A stretch of DNA of 64,000 nucleotides from Paulinella micropora. Taxonomy: Eukaryota; Cercozoa; Imbricatea; Euglyphida; Paulinellidae. Position numbers and translations under genes: made by a program. This document shows, piece after piece, positions 38,395-48,973 of the stretch. Position 1 is the stretch's first letter, and every line of letters begins with the position of its first letter. Under the pieces are notes generated by a model, which saw only the letters and a list, made by a program, of their open reading frames with translations, was not told where the DNA came from and made no database searches. The stretch spans positions 19,105 through 83,104 of the forward strand of contig WBZZ01000611.1 of NCBI GenBank assembly GCA_019918135.1, given 5' to 3'.

Positions 38395-38852
38395 ATGTAC
38401 ATACGAGCAGAAGAATTGTCGATAGGCCTGATAAAACAGGATGCAATTTTTGCCGAGGTGTGATAATCTATTGCCTTTTTGTCTCGGCCCTTGCAGGGAA
38501 AAGTGACATTTGCAAATACACAACCACAACTTGCTCTGGTGGTGCCAGGTGGCAGGAAACACCTGGTTTTTGTGGTGGCATGATTCTGGAATTTTTGGCA
38601 ACCAAACTTTGCGGCTTTCTCCTGCACTCAATCGTGATCCGTTGAAGTCGGGGAGAGTGGCAATCGATTGTTCAGGCCAAGCACTATCAGAATACACAAT
38701 AAAAAACTTTTCTGGTAGGCGGTGGCACCGGACCCCCCCCACCCACAAGTGCTAGTCTTCTTATTTTTTGGATAAATACCAGCCACAATTTTTTTTTGTA
38801 AAAAACCGACGACTTGCGAAACGCCAAACCCTTGCGGTTTCTGTTCTTGACG

Positions 38853-40070
38853 ATGACTACTGAGGAGTTGGATGCAGTACACACGATTGTAGCTCTGCGT
38901 GCTGCAGCCGCCCCAGGAAATCATCCTCCTGACCAGGAACAGCAAGGCACTGGCATGTTGTCGCCTGTCCCTGCGCACAGATCCAATAGCGCGGACACAC
39001 TGCCAAACGACACCCCTCCTGCCTCTCCACGTGAGGAACAGAGCGTGCAAGTCGAACGCAAGCATCCAGTGGATCCAGATCCGCCATCCGACTCGTCAGA
39101 AGACTCGTCAGACGACTCGTCAGACGACTCGTCAGACGACTCGTCAGACGACTCGTCAGACGACTCGTCAGACGACTCGTCAGACGACTCGTCAGACGAC
39201 TCGTCAGACGACTCGTCAGACGACTCGTCAGACGACTCGTCAGACGACTTGTCAGACGACTCGTCAGACGACGAGCCTCTTGTGGATGCTAGTATGGGAT
39301 CTCTCACTAATCGCTCATACCTCTGGCTGATGATCGACCCCTGGCACGAGCACCACGCGCCTGACGAGATCGTGCTTGGCCTCCACTCCGACCGCAAGGA
39401 CGTAGAGAATGCACCGACCGTGCAGATCGTGAGGAAGCTAGCCGAATTCCTCAGCGAGCACAAGGGCAAGGCCGGTGCGATGCGCCGGCGCCACGTACGG
39501 GCTGCCCAAAACGACGTGGCAGACCGCGTGGCCAAGTACGACACGTTGGTGTACGAGCTGGGCCGTGAGCCCACTGCCGAGGAGAAAGAGAGTGCAGGCG
39601 CCTACCTCGACGCGTTCTACCCGCAAGACGGCGAGAACGATGTCAAGAAGGGCACTGGCGCGGTGCTACGGGAACGTGGCAATGGGCTGCGCAACTGCGT
39701 GACTCAGAGCTATCTCAACTTGATACCGCGCGCCGCTACCAAGAAGTCATCCTACCGTAGGCGCCTGGCCAAGTCAGCGCACACAGCGAGCGTCGCTGCC
39801 TTCTGTAAGGAGAGCGCCTCTGCCGAATGGCACACTGACGACAACGGCAAGGTGTGGCGGCCGCGACTGCTCAAGGGAGTGGGATTCAACGACATCGTCA
39901 AGGGTAGGGTCAAGGGGGATCTACTCGTCGCGTCGGACGGGCACTGCGTCGCACTACGAGGCAGGAAGATCCTGAACGCCGGCTCTTACAGGGAGGTGTC
40001 CCTCACGCGCTCGAACCTGATCAGCGTAGGCATCAAAGATGGACACTTGCTCGAAGTGGCTAGGTTGTAA
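38853..40070 (+). CDS. protein with long Ser-Asp repeat, unknown
   Basis: A 405-residue protein from the ATG at 38853 (MTTEELDAVHTIVALRAAAA). Residues about 80-140 are an uninterrupted Ser-Ser-Asp-Asp repeat encoded by a 12-bp minisatellite. The C-terminal 265 residues are globular and basic (RRRHVRAAQNDVADRVAKYD, KSSYRRRLAKSAHTASVAAF) and not recognised. The frame is intact, unlike most genes that follow. An acidic repeat plus basic domain suggests a nuclear or chromatin-related protein, but that is speculation. It may be a host or a viral gene. Confidence 0.55.
   Translation: MTTEELDAVHTIVALRAAAAPGNHPPDQEQQGTGMLSPVPAHRSNSADTLPNDTPPASPREEQSVQVERKHPVDPDPPSDSSEDSSDDSSDDSSDDSSDDSSDDSSDDSSDDSSDDSSDDSSDDSSDDSSDDLSDDSSDDEPLVDASMGSLTNRSYLWLMIDPWHEHHAPDEIVLGLHSDRKDVENAPTVQIVRKLAEFLSEHKGKAGAMRRRHVRAAQNDVADRVAKYDTLVYELGREPTAEEKESAGAYLDAFYPQDGENDVKKGTGAVLRERGNGLRNCVTQSYLNLIPRAATKKSSYRRRLAKSAHTASVAAFCKESASAEWHTDDNGKVWRPRLLKGVGFNDIVKGRVKGDLLVASDGHCVALRGRKILNAGSYREVSLTRSNLISVGIKDGHLLEVARL
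39088..39270. repeat. 12-bp minisatellite GACTCGTCAGAC
   Basis: About 15 tandem copies of GACTCGTCAGAC with one variant (GACTTGTCAGAC), in frame, encoding the Ser/Asp repeat. Confidence 0.9.
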
Positions 40071-40153
40071 CCTTTTCTCTGTCTCTCTATCGTCTGGTTA
40101 TTAAAAGTATATATCTAGTCCTGTTTGCAATTTCACGTGAAATCTGATAGTCT

Positions 40154-40979
40154 GGACCTTTCGTTCGAATCTGGTTAGTATAAAGGCGGATTTCTGACGA
40201 AAGGTCCAGCTTTCAGTTGTACCGGGGAAAAGGGAAAAAAGGAGGAGGGAGGGGGGGGGGGAGGGGGAGGGGAGGAGGGGAGGAGGGGGAGGGAGGACAC
40301 CGCCTAACTGATCAGTGGCGATCGCAACTTAGCAGTCTTGTGGTGGGTAACACTCCCCCCCCCCCTCTCTTTTTTCCTATTTCCCCGTGAAATCTCTCAG
40401 TGTGGACCTTTCGTCACCGACTTGGTTAGTATACAGGCTGATTTCTGACAAAAGGTCCGCTACTGAACCGTCTGGTGGTGGGTGCCACTCCCTCTCTCAT
40501 TTCCCCAGGAAATCTCACAGTCTGGACCTTTTGATAGAATTTGGCTTGTGTAGAGGCTGATTTCTGACAAAAGGTCCGCCACTGAACAGTTTGGTGGTTG
40601 GTGCCCCCCCCTTCCCGCCTTTTTTTGTTTCCCGGGAAATCTCACAGTCTGGACCTTTTGTTAGAATTTGGCTTGTATAGAGGCTGGTTGGTGACAAAAG
40701 GTCCCGCCATCCGGAGAATTTTGGTGGTGGGTGCCACTTCCCGGGAAAACGTGACAGTCTGGACCTTTTGTTGGAATTCCGGCTTGTAATGAGGCTGGTT
40801 GGTGACAAAAGGTCCGGGGTCCGGGAAATCTGCCTGGTTCAGCGGCTGGTCGGGACCTTTTGTCAGGAACGAGCTTGTATACGGCTGGATTTTTGACAAA
40901 AGGTCCGGAAGGCGGTTGAAAGGCAGGACCTTTTGTGAGCAACGAGCCTGTATAAGGTTGGATTTTTGACAAAAGGTCC
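40154..40979. repeat. cluster of seven 54-55 bp inverted-repeat units
   Basis: Units at 40154-40207, 40404-40458, 40524-40577, 40651-40704, 40761-40815, 40853-40906 and 40926-40979. Each begins GGACCTTTYGT (or GGACCTTTTG) and ends ACRAAAGGTCC, giving arms of about 11 bp around a 32-nt asymmetric core with a conserved TTGTATA-like centre. The first five are preceded by AAATCTCACAGTCT or close variants. Start-to-start spacing falls from 250 to 73 bp. Possible origin, recombinase site or hairpin RNA cluster; no gene lies here. Confidence 0.8.
40226..40300 (+). other. G-rich tract
   Basis: Long G/A run with many GGG and GGGG blocks (for example an 11-12 base G run) that could form G-quadruplexes; located between the first two inverted-repeat units. 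Confidence 0.6.
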
Positions 40980-41128
40980 GGAAGGAGGTTGGGGTGCTTC
41001 AGCAGTAGGAGTGCTGCGAGGGCAGCGAGGGTGGGGAGCGCCCCCGTTGGCGACCTTTGGCCCAGGGGAAGGGGAGGGGGGTTGCTATACAGGTATAGTG
41101 ATACATACATTTTGCTTTTATTGAATAA

Positions 41129-41830
41129 TTACAAATTTTTGCGAACAAGCTGCTCTACTTTCGCTCTGAAAGCCGCAATGCGCCTGTTGTGAACTGCCGC
41201 TCGCTTGCGTAAGTATGCGCGTGCCAGCGGCTCGTGCTGCGCCCTGAGGCCTCCCATCGATTCAGGTGTAGTTCTCGCAATGAATCCACTCGCGATGTAA
41301 GGATATCTTAGCGAGCGGTCTATATACTTCATTTCTTGCGGGGTTACTAGCAGAGGCTCGTAGTAAAATAAATTGCGTTTCATGTGGGGCATGTAGCTGC
41401 GCCATACCAGCTGTGCCCGATCGTCGTCATCGAGGGAAATCCATTGTTCAGGATCTATGTCGTTGACAAAAGGGGGCGCGATGTAATCTTTGCAGATATT
41501 AGCCACTGCAAGCGGCAGCAGCGTGGCCAAGAAACGCACAGCGAGATAGCTAGCTGCGATTGCTCTGAGGGTCGAGTCGCCGGGTTCGTTCAATTGTTCG
41601 AATCTGCTGCACGGACCAGCGATAACAGCGTCTAGGTCGGACCATTGTAAGTAGCCCCGCCTCCAGGCACCAGCCTCGCCCTCTGCGATGAGTTCCGCCG
41701 TCACTTCGTCCCCTGTTCTGAGTTTTCCTGGTTCGGTGTAGTCGTGTTCGTCGAAATCGCACGTACCGGGGTCGGTGTATTCCGCGTCGTCCCGTCGGGC
41801 AGTGTACTCTATCATCTCGTGTAATGTCAT
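41129..41830 (-). CDS. unknown viral-region protein (233 aa)
   Basis: An intact frame starting MTLHEMIEYTARRDDAEYTD. The N-terminal part is acidic; a hydrophobic helix (LAVRFLATLLPLAVANICKD) is at about residues 96-115; the C-terminus is strongly basic (AYLRKRAAVHNRRIAAFRAK). No known domain. It reads away from the polymerase gene, with the inverted-repeat cluster beyond its 3' end. Confidence 0.5.
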   Translation of the reverse strand: MTLHEMIEYTARRDDAEYTDPGTCDFDEHDYTEPGKLRTGDEVTAELIAEGEAGAWRRGYLQWSDLDAVIAGPCSRFEQLNEPGDSTLRAIAASYLAVRFLATLLPLAVANICKDYIAPPFVNDIDPEQWISLDDDDRAQLVWRSYMPHMKRNLFYYEPLLVTPQEMKYIDRSLRYPYIASGFIARTTPESMGGLRAQHEPLARAYLRKRAAVHNRRIAAFRAKVEQLVRKNL

Positions 41831-42389
41831 GGGCTCCGTCGGTCCAGTCAGCGGGCCATCTTGTCCACGCGGCGTCGCTTGGCCTGTCGAGTCTCCACGC
41901 GGTCACAGGGTCGTGCGAACATGTCCTTCGTCCGTTACTTTTTTGCGTCTGTTGTTGGATTATGAGGCTGGACTGTCAGTCCGTTACTTTTTTGGCACAG
42001 GGCACGCGCCTGCTGCCTTTATGTCTTAGGAGTCGTGATATGGACGAAATATAGTGATACAGTCAAAAAAGGCAGTGATATGGTACAAAAAGGCAGTAGT
42101 GCGGGACAAAAAGGCAGTGATATGTATGGTCTGCATCTGGTCCCGGCGCAATAGAGAATTTCTAGAAGACCGTTACTGCATAACGGACGGCACCCTTGTC
42201 AGCTTCATTCTTCTCGAGTTAATAAACTCGAGAAGTGAGCAGCCGGAACGAGACTATTGCTAATTTTTCCTTGGCCGGAATTTACGCGAAATTTTCCTTG
42301 AAGAATTTTACGTGAAATTTTGCTGTAACTTTCTTGACTGGTCGGCAAAAATTTTATTGGATGTCCTGTATGGTAGGTACAATCGTGTC
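41831..42389. other. non-coding gap with short repeats and a hairpin
   Basis: No convincing gene. It holds a threefold imperfect repeat of CAAAAAGGCAGTGATATG (about 42063-42122), a perfect hairpin (42210-42235), and a doubled ACGYGAAATTTT motif (about 42285-42323) before the polymerase gene. Probably the divergent promoter region for the genes on either side. Confidence 0.45.
42210..42235. repeat. perfect 26-nt hairpin
   Basis: 11-bp arms CTTCTCGAGTT / AACTCGAGAAG with an AATA loop. Could be a terminator, an operator or a recombinase site. Confidence 0.6.
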
Positions 42390-43490
42390 ATGCCGTCTCT
42401 GTACGAGACAGGGGACCAAGCTAAGCTCGCGCAGCTGGTGGAGAACAAGCGCTTCAACCCCATCTACAAGCAGTTCCTGTTGGCTTGTTGGCTCTGCACG
42501 CGGCCTGCAACGACGGCGGTGGAATGAAGGTGAACTATAGCTACGGGAGTGGTCGCAAAGGCGGCAGGCTCTACGCGGACTGTGGCTACCAGAACGCGCC
42601 CAAGGCCCTGCGCAGGCTCTGCCTCGAAGACTGGCACTGGGCGTTCGACATCAAAAACAGCGTGCCTTATTTCCTCTGGTTCTTGGTCCGCGAGTTGCCG
42701 CGCGCTCGCGAGCTCCTCGGCAGCAAGGTCTCTGCGTTGCAAGAGTACGTCGAACGGCGGGAAGAAGTGCTGGGGCGCGTGCAAGAGGAGCTGGGCGTGG
42801 ACCGCGAGGGCGCCAAGAACGCCATGCTCAAGATCACGCACGGCGGCAGCAAGTTCAGTGATTCTTCTTGTGCAGGCGACTACCCTACACTCGTGCCTAC
42901 CAGGCGGCTGTACGGGCCGCGGCCGAGTTTCTGGGTAAGTGGTACTACAAGAAGCTGTGGAAAGATTGCGAGAAGAAGGGCGACGCGGAGGAGACCTTGC
43001 CCGGCCGCTCGGCGACTCTCTACGACAAGCTCGGCCGCTTCGTGCACTACCTTGCAACTAGGTACGAGGCAGTGACCATGAGGACGGCCATGCAATTCTT
43101 TTGGGACAAGGGTTGTGAAATTTGCTGCCTAGTGCACGACGAAGTCATTGTTTCGGACAGAGAGGGCAAGCTGCCAGAGGATGAGGACGCGGTGGCGCGC
43201 GAGCTGAACGCCTACATCAGAGAAAACGCTGTCTACCCAGGAGTCGAGACGAGCAAGCCAGGCGTCAAGTTCATGAACGTGGATGGCAAGCGCGTGGAAG
43301 TCTGTGTCCCGGTGCCCCCGACTGACATTGGCTGGTCAGTGCAAAGTGCAACAGATGATCGCTCAGCCCGGCGACCTGGAGTTAGTCCGTTTACCTCCCA
43401 GCAGCACCGGCTGTACCAATACGCGAGTCTATGCGACTGCGGATGACATGGCCAAGACAGCAAGCGGACGACCAGTGCTGCACCCTTATC
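42390..43490 (+). pseudogene. family A-like (TVpol-type) DNA polymerase part of a polymerase-helicase gene, broken
   Basis: Coding runs through at least three frames: from 42390 (MPSLYETGDQAKLAQLVENK), 42485-42860, and 42868-43330. Telling segments are GRLYADCGYQNAPKALRRLC followed by HWAFDIKNSVPYFLWFL, which matches the motif A region of TVpol-like polymerases (GRxY..LQ..PR..R......DIDxVNxHP), and CLVHDEVIVSD, the motif C HD pair of family A enzymes. Similar polymerases are known from transpovirons and some PLVs, usually joined to a helicase. Here helicase motifs follow directly, so this is probably one gene of about 1270 codons. Confidence 0.55.
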
Positions 43491-46205
43491 TTTTGAGAAA
43501 CACAGCGTGCAATGCCTCAACGCCTGGACTGGGATGGGCAAGACCTACACAGCCTTCGAATTCATCTACCGGCTGCGCCGGGAGAATCCTAGCGCCAGGA
43601 TCCTGTGGGTCACGGGGCGACGGACACAGGCTACCAGCGGCGGCGGCGGACTGCTGCTCCAGTGCCATGCATGGAAGGCAGCAGAACTGAAGCGGTTCTG
43701 TGAAGAGGAACTGGTACAACAACAGACCACCGACAGCAATCTCGCGGTTTTACAAGGCATCATCGATGATACAATCGTGTACTACGAGAAAGACCAGGCC
43801 ACCGGCTCCTATCGCGACCTGTACGAGGCGAAAATAGTCTTTTGCCAGGAGGAGTCGTTGTGGAAACTGCAAAGCAAGGAAAGGGGCGACGCCGGGCTGC
43901 CCTTCATACAGCGATACTCACTCTGTGTGTTGGACGAGTTCGTTCTGATATGCGACCAGACCGTGAGCGAGAAGACCAACCGAGGCAACCTGCGCACAAA
44001 TAACACTGTTCTGTTGGATGTATGTGAACGAACGGATCGTCTCCTGATCATGGACAAGGACCTGACGGAATGTAGCAGGTTGTACGAATTCTTGTTTTGT
44101 AGCAAGGAAGAAGGGATCGCCTTCAAGCGTGCAAAGTGCGACACGCTGGAGCAGGCGCAGGCGCAGGTCGAGTTTCACCATTACTCCTACATTCTGCCCT
44201 CGCTGGAGCGCAGGCTAAAGATCGTGCCAGACTACGATACCTGGAAAACAATTCTAGCGGGAAGCCTCGCGGACAACTCGCAGCGTAGCTGGACTTGCTT
44301 CCGCTCACAGCGCGCGCTGGAGGCTACCTACGACGATATGGTCCGGCTCGGCCACACGTTTCCTCATCTCGTGGGCAGCCCGGACGCGCGCAGAGCCTAC
44401 GACGAGCTGGTGAAAGAAGGCAAGGCCCTGTGGGACCACACGCCCGAGCTGGACGCCAAGGCCGGTCGGCCCTATGGCCGGCTGGACCGAGGAACAGAAG
44501 GACAGGTATGCACACGACAACAAGACCCGCAGCGAGTGGGCAGAAGGAGCGAGGGTGCGCATCATCGACGGCAGGACGGCGGAGAGAACGAAGCAGCGCA
44601 TGTTGGCGAACATCGATGGCTGGCTGTGCTATGAAAACGACTGCAAGTGCGTAGACAACTTGGACGAGAGACACGGCGAAGGCCGCGACACCCGTGGCAT
44701 TTTCTCCACTTCCGCTGCTATGGTGGCGGTTGACGCACAAACACCTTTCCAGCTCGTCATGCTCAACTGTGCGGACCCTGAACGCAAGGTGGCTGTTACT
44801 GGGCCTACCGGCCGGGGACTGGCGCAGATGTCAATGCGAGTGCGGAACCTGGCAGCGCCAGCGACTATCCTGGCCTATTTCGGTGACAGTGGGCTAGGTC
44901 CAGTGAGGTTCTATGACGAGGCCCTCGCACGAGCAGGGAAGGCCTGGCAGCACTGCCAACTGTTCAAGACGATGCTCCAGAACTTTACACAAAAACAAAA
45001 TGATATGATTAACCAGGCTGCCAGGAAAGGCAAGGTTTCGGACTGGGCTCTTGTGGATGGCGCGCGGCGGGTGGGCGAATTTACCGACAGCAGTGGTAGG
45101 GTGCACAGGTATGAAATCCCGACTTCTCTGCAGCTGCGCTTGATAGCCCGTGAGGTCGAGCATCAGAGAGATCTGGGCTATGGCTGCTGGCGGAAGCTGT
45201 CCACCGACTTCATCATAACGCTCGACGAAGCCGGGCCACTGGAAGCGCGACTGCTGAAGCTGGCCTCTGCGCGCGCGGAGAAAGAAGGATGGCACGAAAA
45301 AGAAAAAGACGACAACGGCGACGGAGAACAAGAAGAAGGAGAAAAGGGAGAAGAAAAGAAGAAGCCGGCGCAGACAAAAGACGACGTGTTGCTGCGCATG
45401 GTGCTCATCCAGTTGGTTGACTGGCAGAGCAGCTCTGTTGAACGACGTGCTGTGGCGCCACGCACAGATGGAGAATTTTAGGGGCATGCATTCTCTAGAG
45501 GAGACGCAGAAGCAGGTGGTGGGCGTGCTTGCTCGGTACCCAGGCTTCTTCTCTTACGCTGCCAAGCTCAACACTATTGAGCTGGTGCGGGATTTCCAGC
45601 GGCTCAAGTCCGCCTTGCCCAAGCTCGATTCGCGAGTGGCCGCCCGGAGCGCAATCAAGATTACCGGGCCACAACAGATCCTCGCGACAAAGGATGCAGC
45701 CAGGCTGTACAAGGTTGCTAAAACCGTCAGGGAAGCGTTGGTCAAAAGCAATTTCAGTGAGCTGGATGCCAGCGCATGTGCCAAAAAGCCAGATGAGTGC
45801 GATCGCGAGCAAGGCACGCACACGGAGATCCCTAACCAGCTGCTGCAAGAGAAGGACGCGGTATGGCGACGTGCCTGCAACGATTTGTTTTATTCGCAAG
45901 CAGGGGTTATGTCCGAGGACCAGACGGCGCATGCAAAGCAACACAAGTCGTCACTGGGCAGACTGCAACGCGTGGTGAACAGGTTTGGCTTGTATCTGGC
46001 AAAAGACGACGAAAAATCAAAGAGAGTGACAGAGAAAGGCGGCTCCAAGAAGAGGAAATCCGCTTTTGTGCTCCACAAGATGATTGATGGCAAAAGAAAA
46101 GGCCATGTAGCAGTGTGCTTTGCCGAACAGTTCCATGACGGTCTGTACCGAGACCACAGGCCGCTAAAGAAACAAAAGGTGACTAATGACGCGCCGGGAC
46201 TCTGA
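43491..46205 (+). pseudogene. SF2 helicase (origin-binding-protein type) part, broken
   Basis: Open parts 43507-44500, 44474-45440 and 45417-46205 lie in three frames. Walker A is LNAWTGMGKTYTAFEFIYRL; motif II is SLCVLDEFVLICDQ; motif III-like LIMDKDLT follows; motif VI-like GRGLAQMSMRVRN is in the second part. This order and the VLDE signature resemble the herpes UL9-type origin-binding helicases also found in giant viruses. The C-terminal part ends with a basic segment (KGGSKKRKSAFVLHK). The frame breaks are near 44490 and 45440. AATAAA follows at about 46240. Confidence 0.55.
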
Positions 46206-46339
46206 TACCGTTTCATTAAAACATTTTTTCCTCAAACATATTAATAAACCCAAAAAAAAGGCGCGCCTGACAGTAGCAACATCAGAGAATTGAACTTTCG
46301 ACTCAAAGGCCTACAGCTTCTGGCTGATTAAGCTAGACA

Positions 46340-46672
46340 ATGACAGACACACAAGCTAAAGACAATTCTTGGCTTTTTGTCGGCGGGTGCCTTCCTGCCA
46401 GATTTTTACTAGCCAAAGTGGCACTTGACGCTGCACCACCGACCAAAGACAAACTGCGCGTTCTTGCCATGGTCCCCGCCGTGGTGTGGCTTTCTGAAGT
46501 TCTGAACAAATAAGAAAAAGGCTTCCTGGGCGGCAAAGTGTGGTGGGCCGAGAACCGCCTGTGGCACGGGCTCTTGTACATGCTGTTTGCTGCTACGGGG
46601 AAAGGAGAACTGTTAGTGACGGACGCCCTGCTGGCTTCGTATTTTGGCTTCCATCATTTCAGCAGAGAATGA
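46340..46672 (+). pseudogene. small membrane protein of giant-virus type, with in-frame stop
   Basis: From the ATG at 46340 (MTDTQAKDNSWLFVGG) one frame of 110 codons is open except for TAA at 46511-46513. After the stop come GFLGGKVWWAENRLWHGLLY and LLASYFGFHHF. The GGxxWW...R..H...Y arrangement is typical of a small multi-pass membrane protein family in giant viruses. The stop lies exactly between a predicted membrane helix and the GGKVWW motif. Placed between the helicase and ribonucleotide reductase genes. Confidence 0.5.
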
Positions 46673-46710
46673 TTTTTTTTCTCTCGTGCCTAAAAATGTA
46701 AGCACTGCCA

Positions 46711-48973
46711 ATGCAGGTCAAAAAAAGAGATGGTTCGTTGGAGCCGGTGTGTTTCGACAAGATCCTGCACCGCATCTCGGTCCTTGCGAGTGACCTGCCC
46801 GGCGCCAACGCGGTCGAGGTGGCCAAAACCACTATTGCCGGCCTACGGAACGGTATCTCCACGTCCGAGTTGGACGGACTCGCGGCCTCGAGCTGTGCAG
46901 CTTTGGCCTCTTACCACCCGGACTTTGCGCTGCTCGGAGGCCGACTTGAGGCCAGCAATATCCAAAAAAATTGTTCCCCTACCTTCGCCGGCTCGATGGA
47001 TCGTCTGCGCCTGTCGCTTCTGCCATCGTTCTCTATCTTTGTGGACAAGCACGCCGCCGCCCTGAACGCAATGATAAGGCAGGAACGAGACCTCACTTTT
47101 GACTTTTTCGGCATAGCCACGCTCAAACAAGGCTACCTCCTCCGTGAGTGCGATAACAAGATCTGCGAGACGCCGCAATACTCGTACTTGCGAATCGCAA
47201 TTGCGCTACACCACAACCTAGCAGAAAGCGAAGACAGCGCTTTGCTCAAGATCCGGGACACTTACAACCTCCTGAGTACAGGCCTATACACGCACGCCTC
47301 GCCGACTATGTTCAATGCGGGCCTGCGCAGAACCAGCAGCTGGCGTCGTGTTTCCTGCTGCCTATCCGAGAAGACTCGCTCAACGGGATCTTCGAAACCG
47401 TGAAAGACTGTGCAATCATTTCCAAACACGCGGGAGGCATAGGCTTGTACATCGGCAACGTGCGGGCGGCAGGATCCAAGATCTACGGGACGGGAGGCAA
47501 GAGCGACGGAGTTGTGCCTCTCTGTCGTATTCTTAATGAAACGAGTCGCTACGCCAACCAGTCGGGACGCAGGAAGGGGGCCTTTGCGGTGTACATGCCA
47601 CCGTGGCACAAGGACATCTACGAGTTCCTCCAACTTCGCCAGAACACGGGCGCGGCGGAAAATCGCGCGAGGGATTTGTTTACGGCGCTGATGATACCCG
47701 ATCTGTTCATGCAACGAGTGAAGGACGACTGTGACTGGACACTGTTTTGTCCGACGGAGGTGTCGGGGCTAGACGAGTGCTGGGGCAAGTTCTGGGAGTC
47801 TCGCTACACCCACGCCGAGAAAACACAGCAGGGCCAAAAAGTGAAAGCCCGGCACCTGTGGTCCTCCATTCTCAAATCACAAATCGAAACCGGGTCCCCT
47901 TACCTCATTTTTCGAGACCATGCCAACGCCAAGAGCAACCAGCAGCACTCGGGTACTATCAAGAACTCGAACTTGTGCGCGGAGATCATGCAAACGTCCT
48001 CGTCAGAAGAGACCGCCGTCTGCAACCTCGCGTCGCTTTGTCTGCCCCGCTTCCTCACACAGGACAAGAAAATGGTCGACATCGACCTCCTCCACTTTGT
48101 CACGCGCACTGCCGTGCGCAATCTCGACCTGATTATTGACATTACTACGTACCCCGTCCCAGCAGCTAAAATGTCTAACTTGGAGCACAGGCCCGTCGGG
48201 CTCGGCATCTGTGGACTCGCAGATCTGTTTATGATCCTGGGACTGACTTTTGAGAGCCCCGAAGCCGCCGCCCTGAACGAGCGCCTTTCGTGCGAGATCT
48301 ACTACGCGGCGCTGAGTGCCAGCGCCGAACTGGCCAGAGAAAAAGGACGATACCCGGCGTTCGAAGGTAGCCCCGCCTCACAGGGCAAGCTGCAGCCGGA
48401 CCTCTGGGGCGTGGAGCGCTCGACTGGCAGATGGGTTAGGCTGAAGGCAGATATCAAGGCCCGTGGGCTGCGCAACAGCCTCTTGATCGCGCTCATGCCC
48501 ACCGCCAGCACTTCGCAGATTCTCGGTGTTTGCGAGAGTTTTGAGCCAATCTACAGCAACCTCATGGTGAGGAGGACCCTGGCCGGCGAGCACGCTATAC
48601 TCAACCGGCACTTTGTCAAGGCTCTCGAACAAGGGCGCTCTGGACCCCTGCTGTCAGAGAGCAACTGCTGCGAAACGATGGCTCTGTCCAGGAACTTTCC
48701 GTGCCGGACGACATTAAACAAGTGTACAAGACCGTCTGGGAAGTACCGATGAAGCCCAGCTGCAACTCTCCGCGCTGCGTGGTCCTTACGTGTGTCAGTC
48801 GCAGTCACTCAACGTCTACTTGGGCTAACGCTACCGAGCGCAAGCTGTCTAGCTCACATTTCTACGCCTGGGAATCAGGCCTCAAAACCGGCTGCTACTA
48901 CCTTAGAACCAAGGCCGCGACTAGTGCCAATGTATCGTGTAACGGTGACGTGTGTGCCATGTGTACAGTTTAA
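46711..48973 (+). pseudogene. ribonucleoside-diphosphate reductase large subunit, broken
   Basis: Class I R1 subunit, which makes deoxynucleotides for replication. ATG at 46711 (MQVKKRDGSLEPVCFDKILH, the ATP-cone start). Catalytic landmarks: SNLCAEI-like NLCAEIMQTSS, AVCNLASLCLPRF, then PTASTSQILGVCESFEPIYS, and near the end HFYAWESGLKTGCYYLRTK with a Cys pair in the last ten residues (CNGDVCAMC) for reduction by thioredoxin. Frame changes lie near 47320-47400 and 48690, and at least two more between 48750 and 48830. The small subunit is not in the window. Confidence 0.85.

Larger units (their letters stand above)
37703..38852. other. non-coding flank with microsatellites
   Basis: Pyrimidine-rich sequence, two large microsatellites, then 38400-38852 without a convincing gene. 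The latter part has a short hairpin (CCAGGTG / CACCTGG at about 38549). Probably host DNA between E2 and the GC-rich viral region; open frames across the microsatellites are repeat artefacts. Confidence 0.55.

Noticed and set aside
37769-38748. Poly-Ser, poly-Lys, poly-Glu and Tyr/Cys/Met-repeat open frames
   Set aside because: Translations of the TTC and GTAT microsatellites in several frames.
40154-40979. CRISPR-like array
   Set aside because: Units are themselves inverted repeats with variable spacing and conserved cores, in a eukaryotic viral context; no cas genes.
40460-41110. Overlapping minus-strand frames with repeated KGPDC and SLYTSQIL
   Set aside because: They are translations of the seven inverted-repeat units, with no start-site support.
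46268-46342. tRNA-like sequence on the minus strand with GTTCAATTC
   Set aside because: A B-box-like string is present, but the T-arm, anticodon stem and acceptor stem do not pair properly, so no cloverleaf can be drawn.
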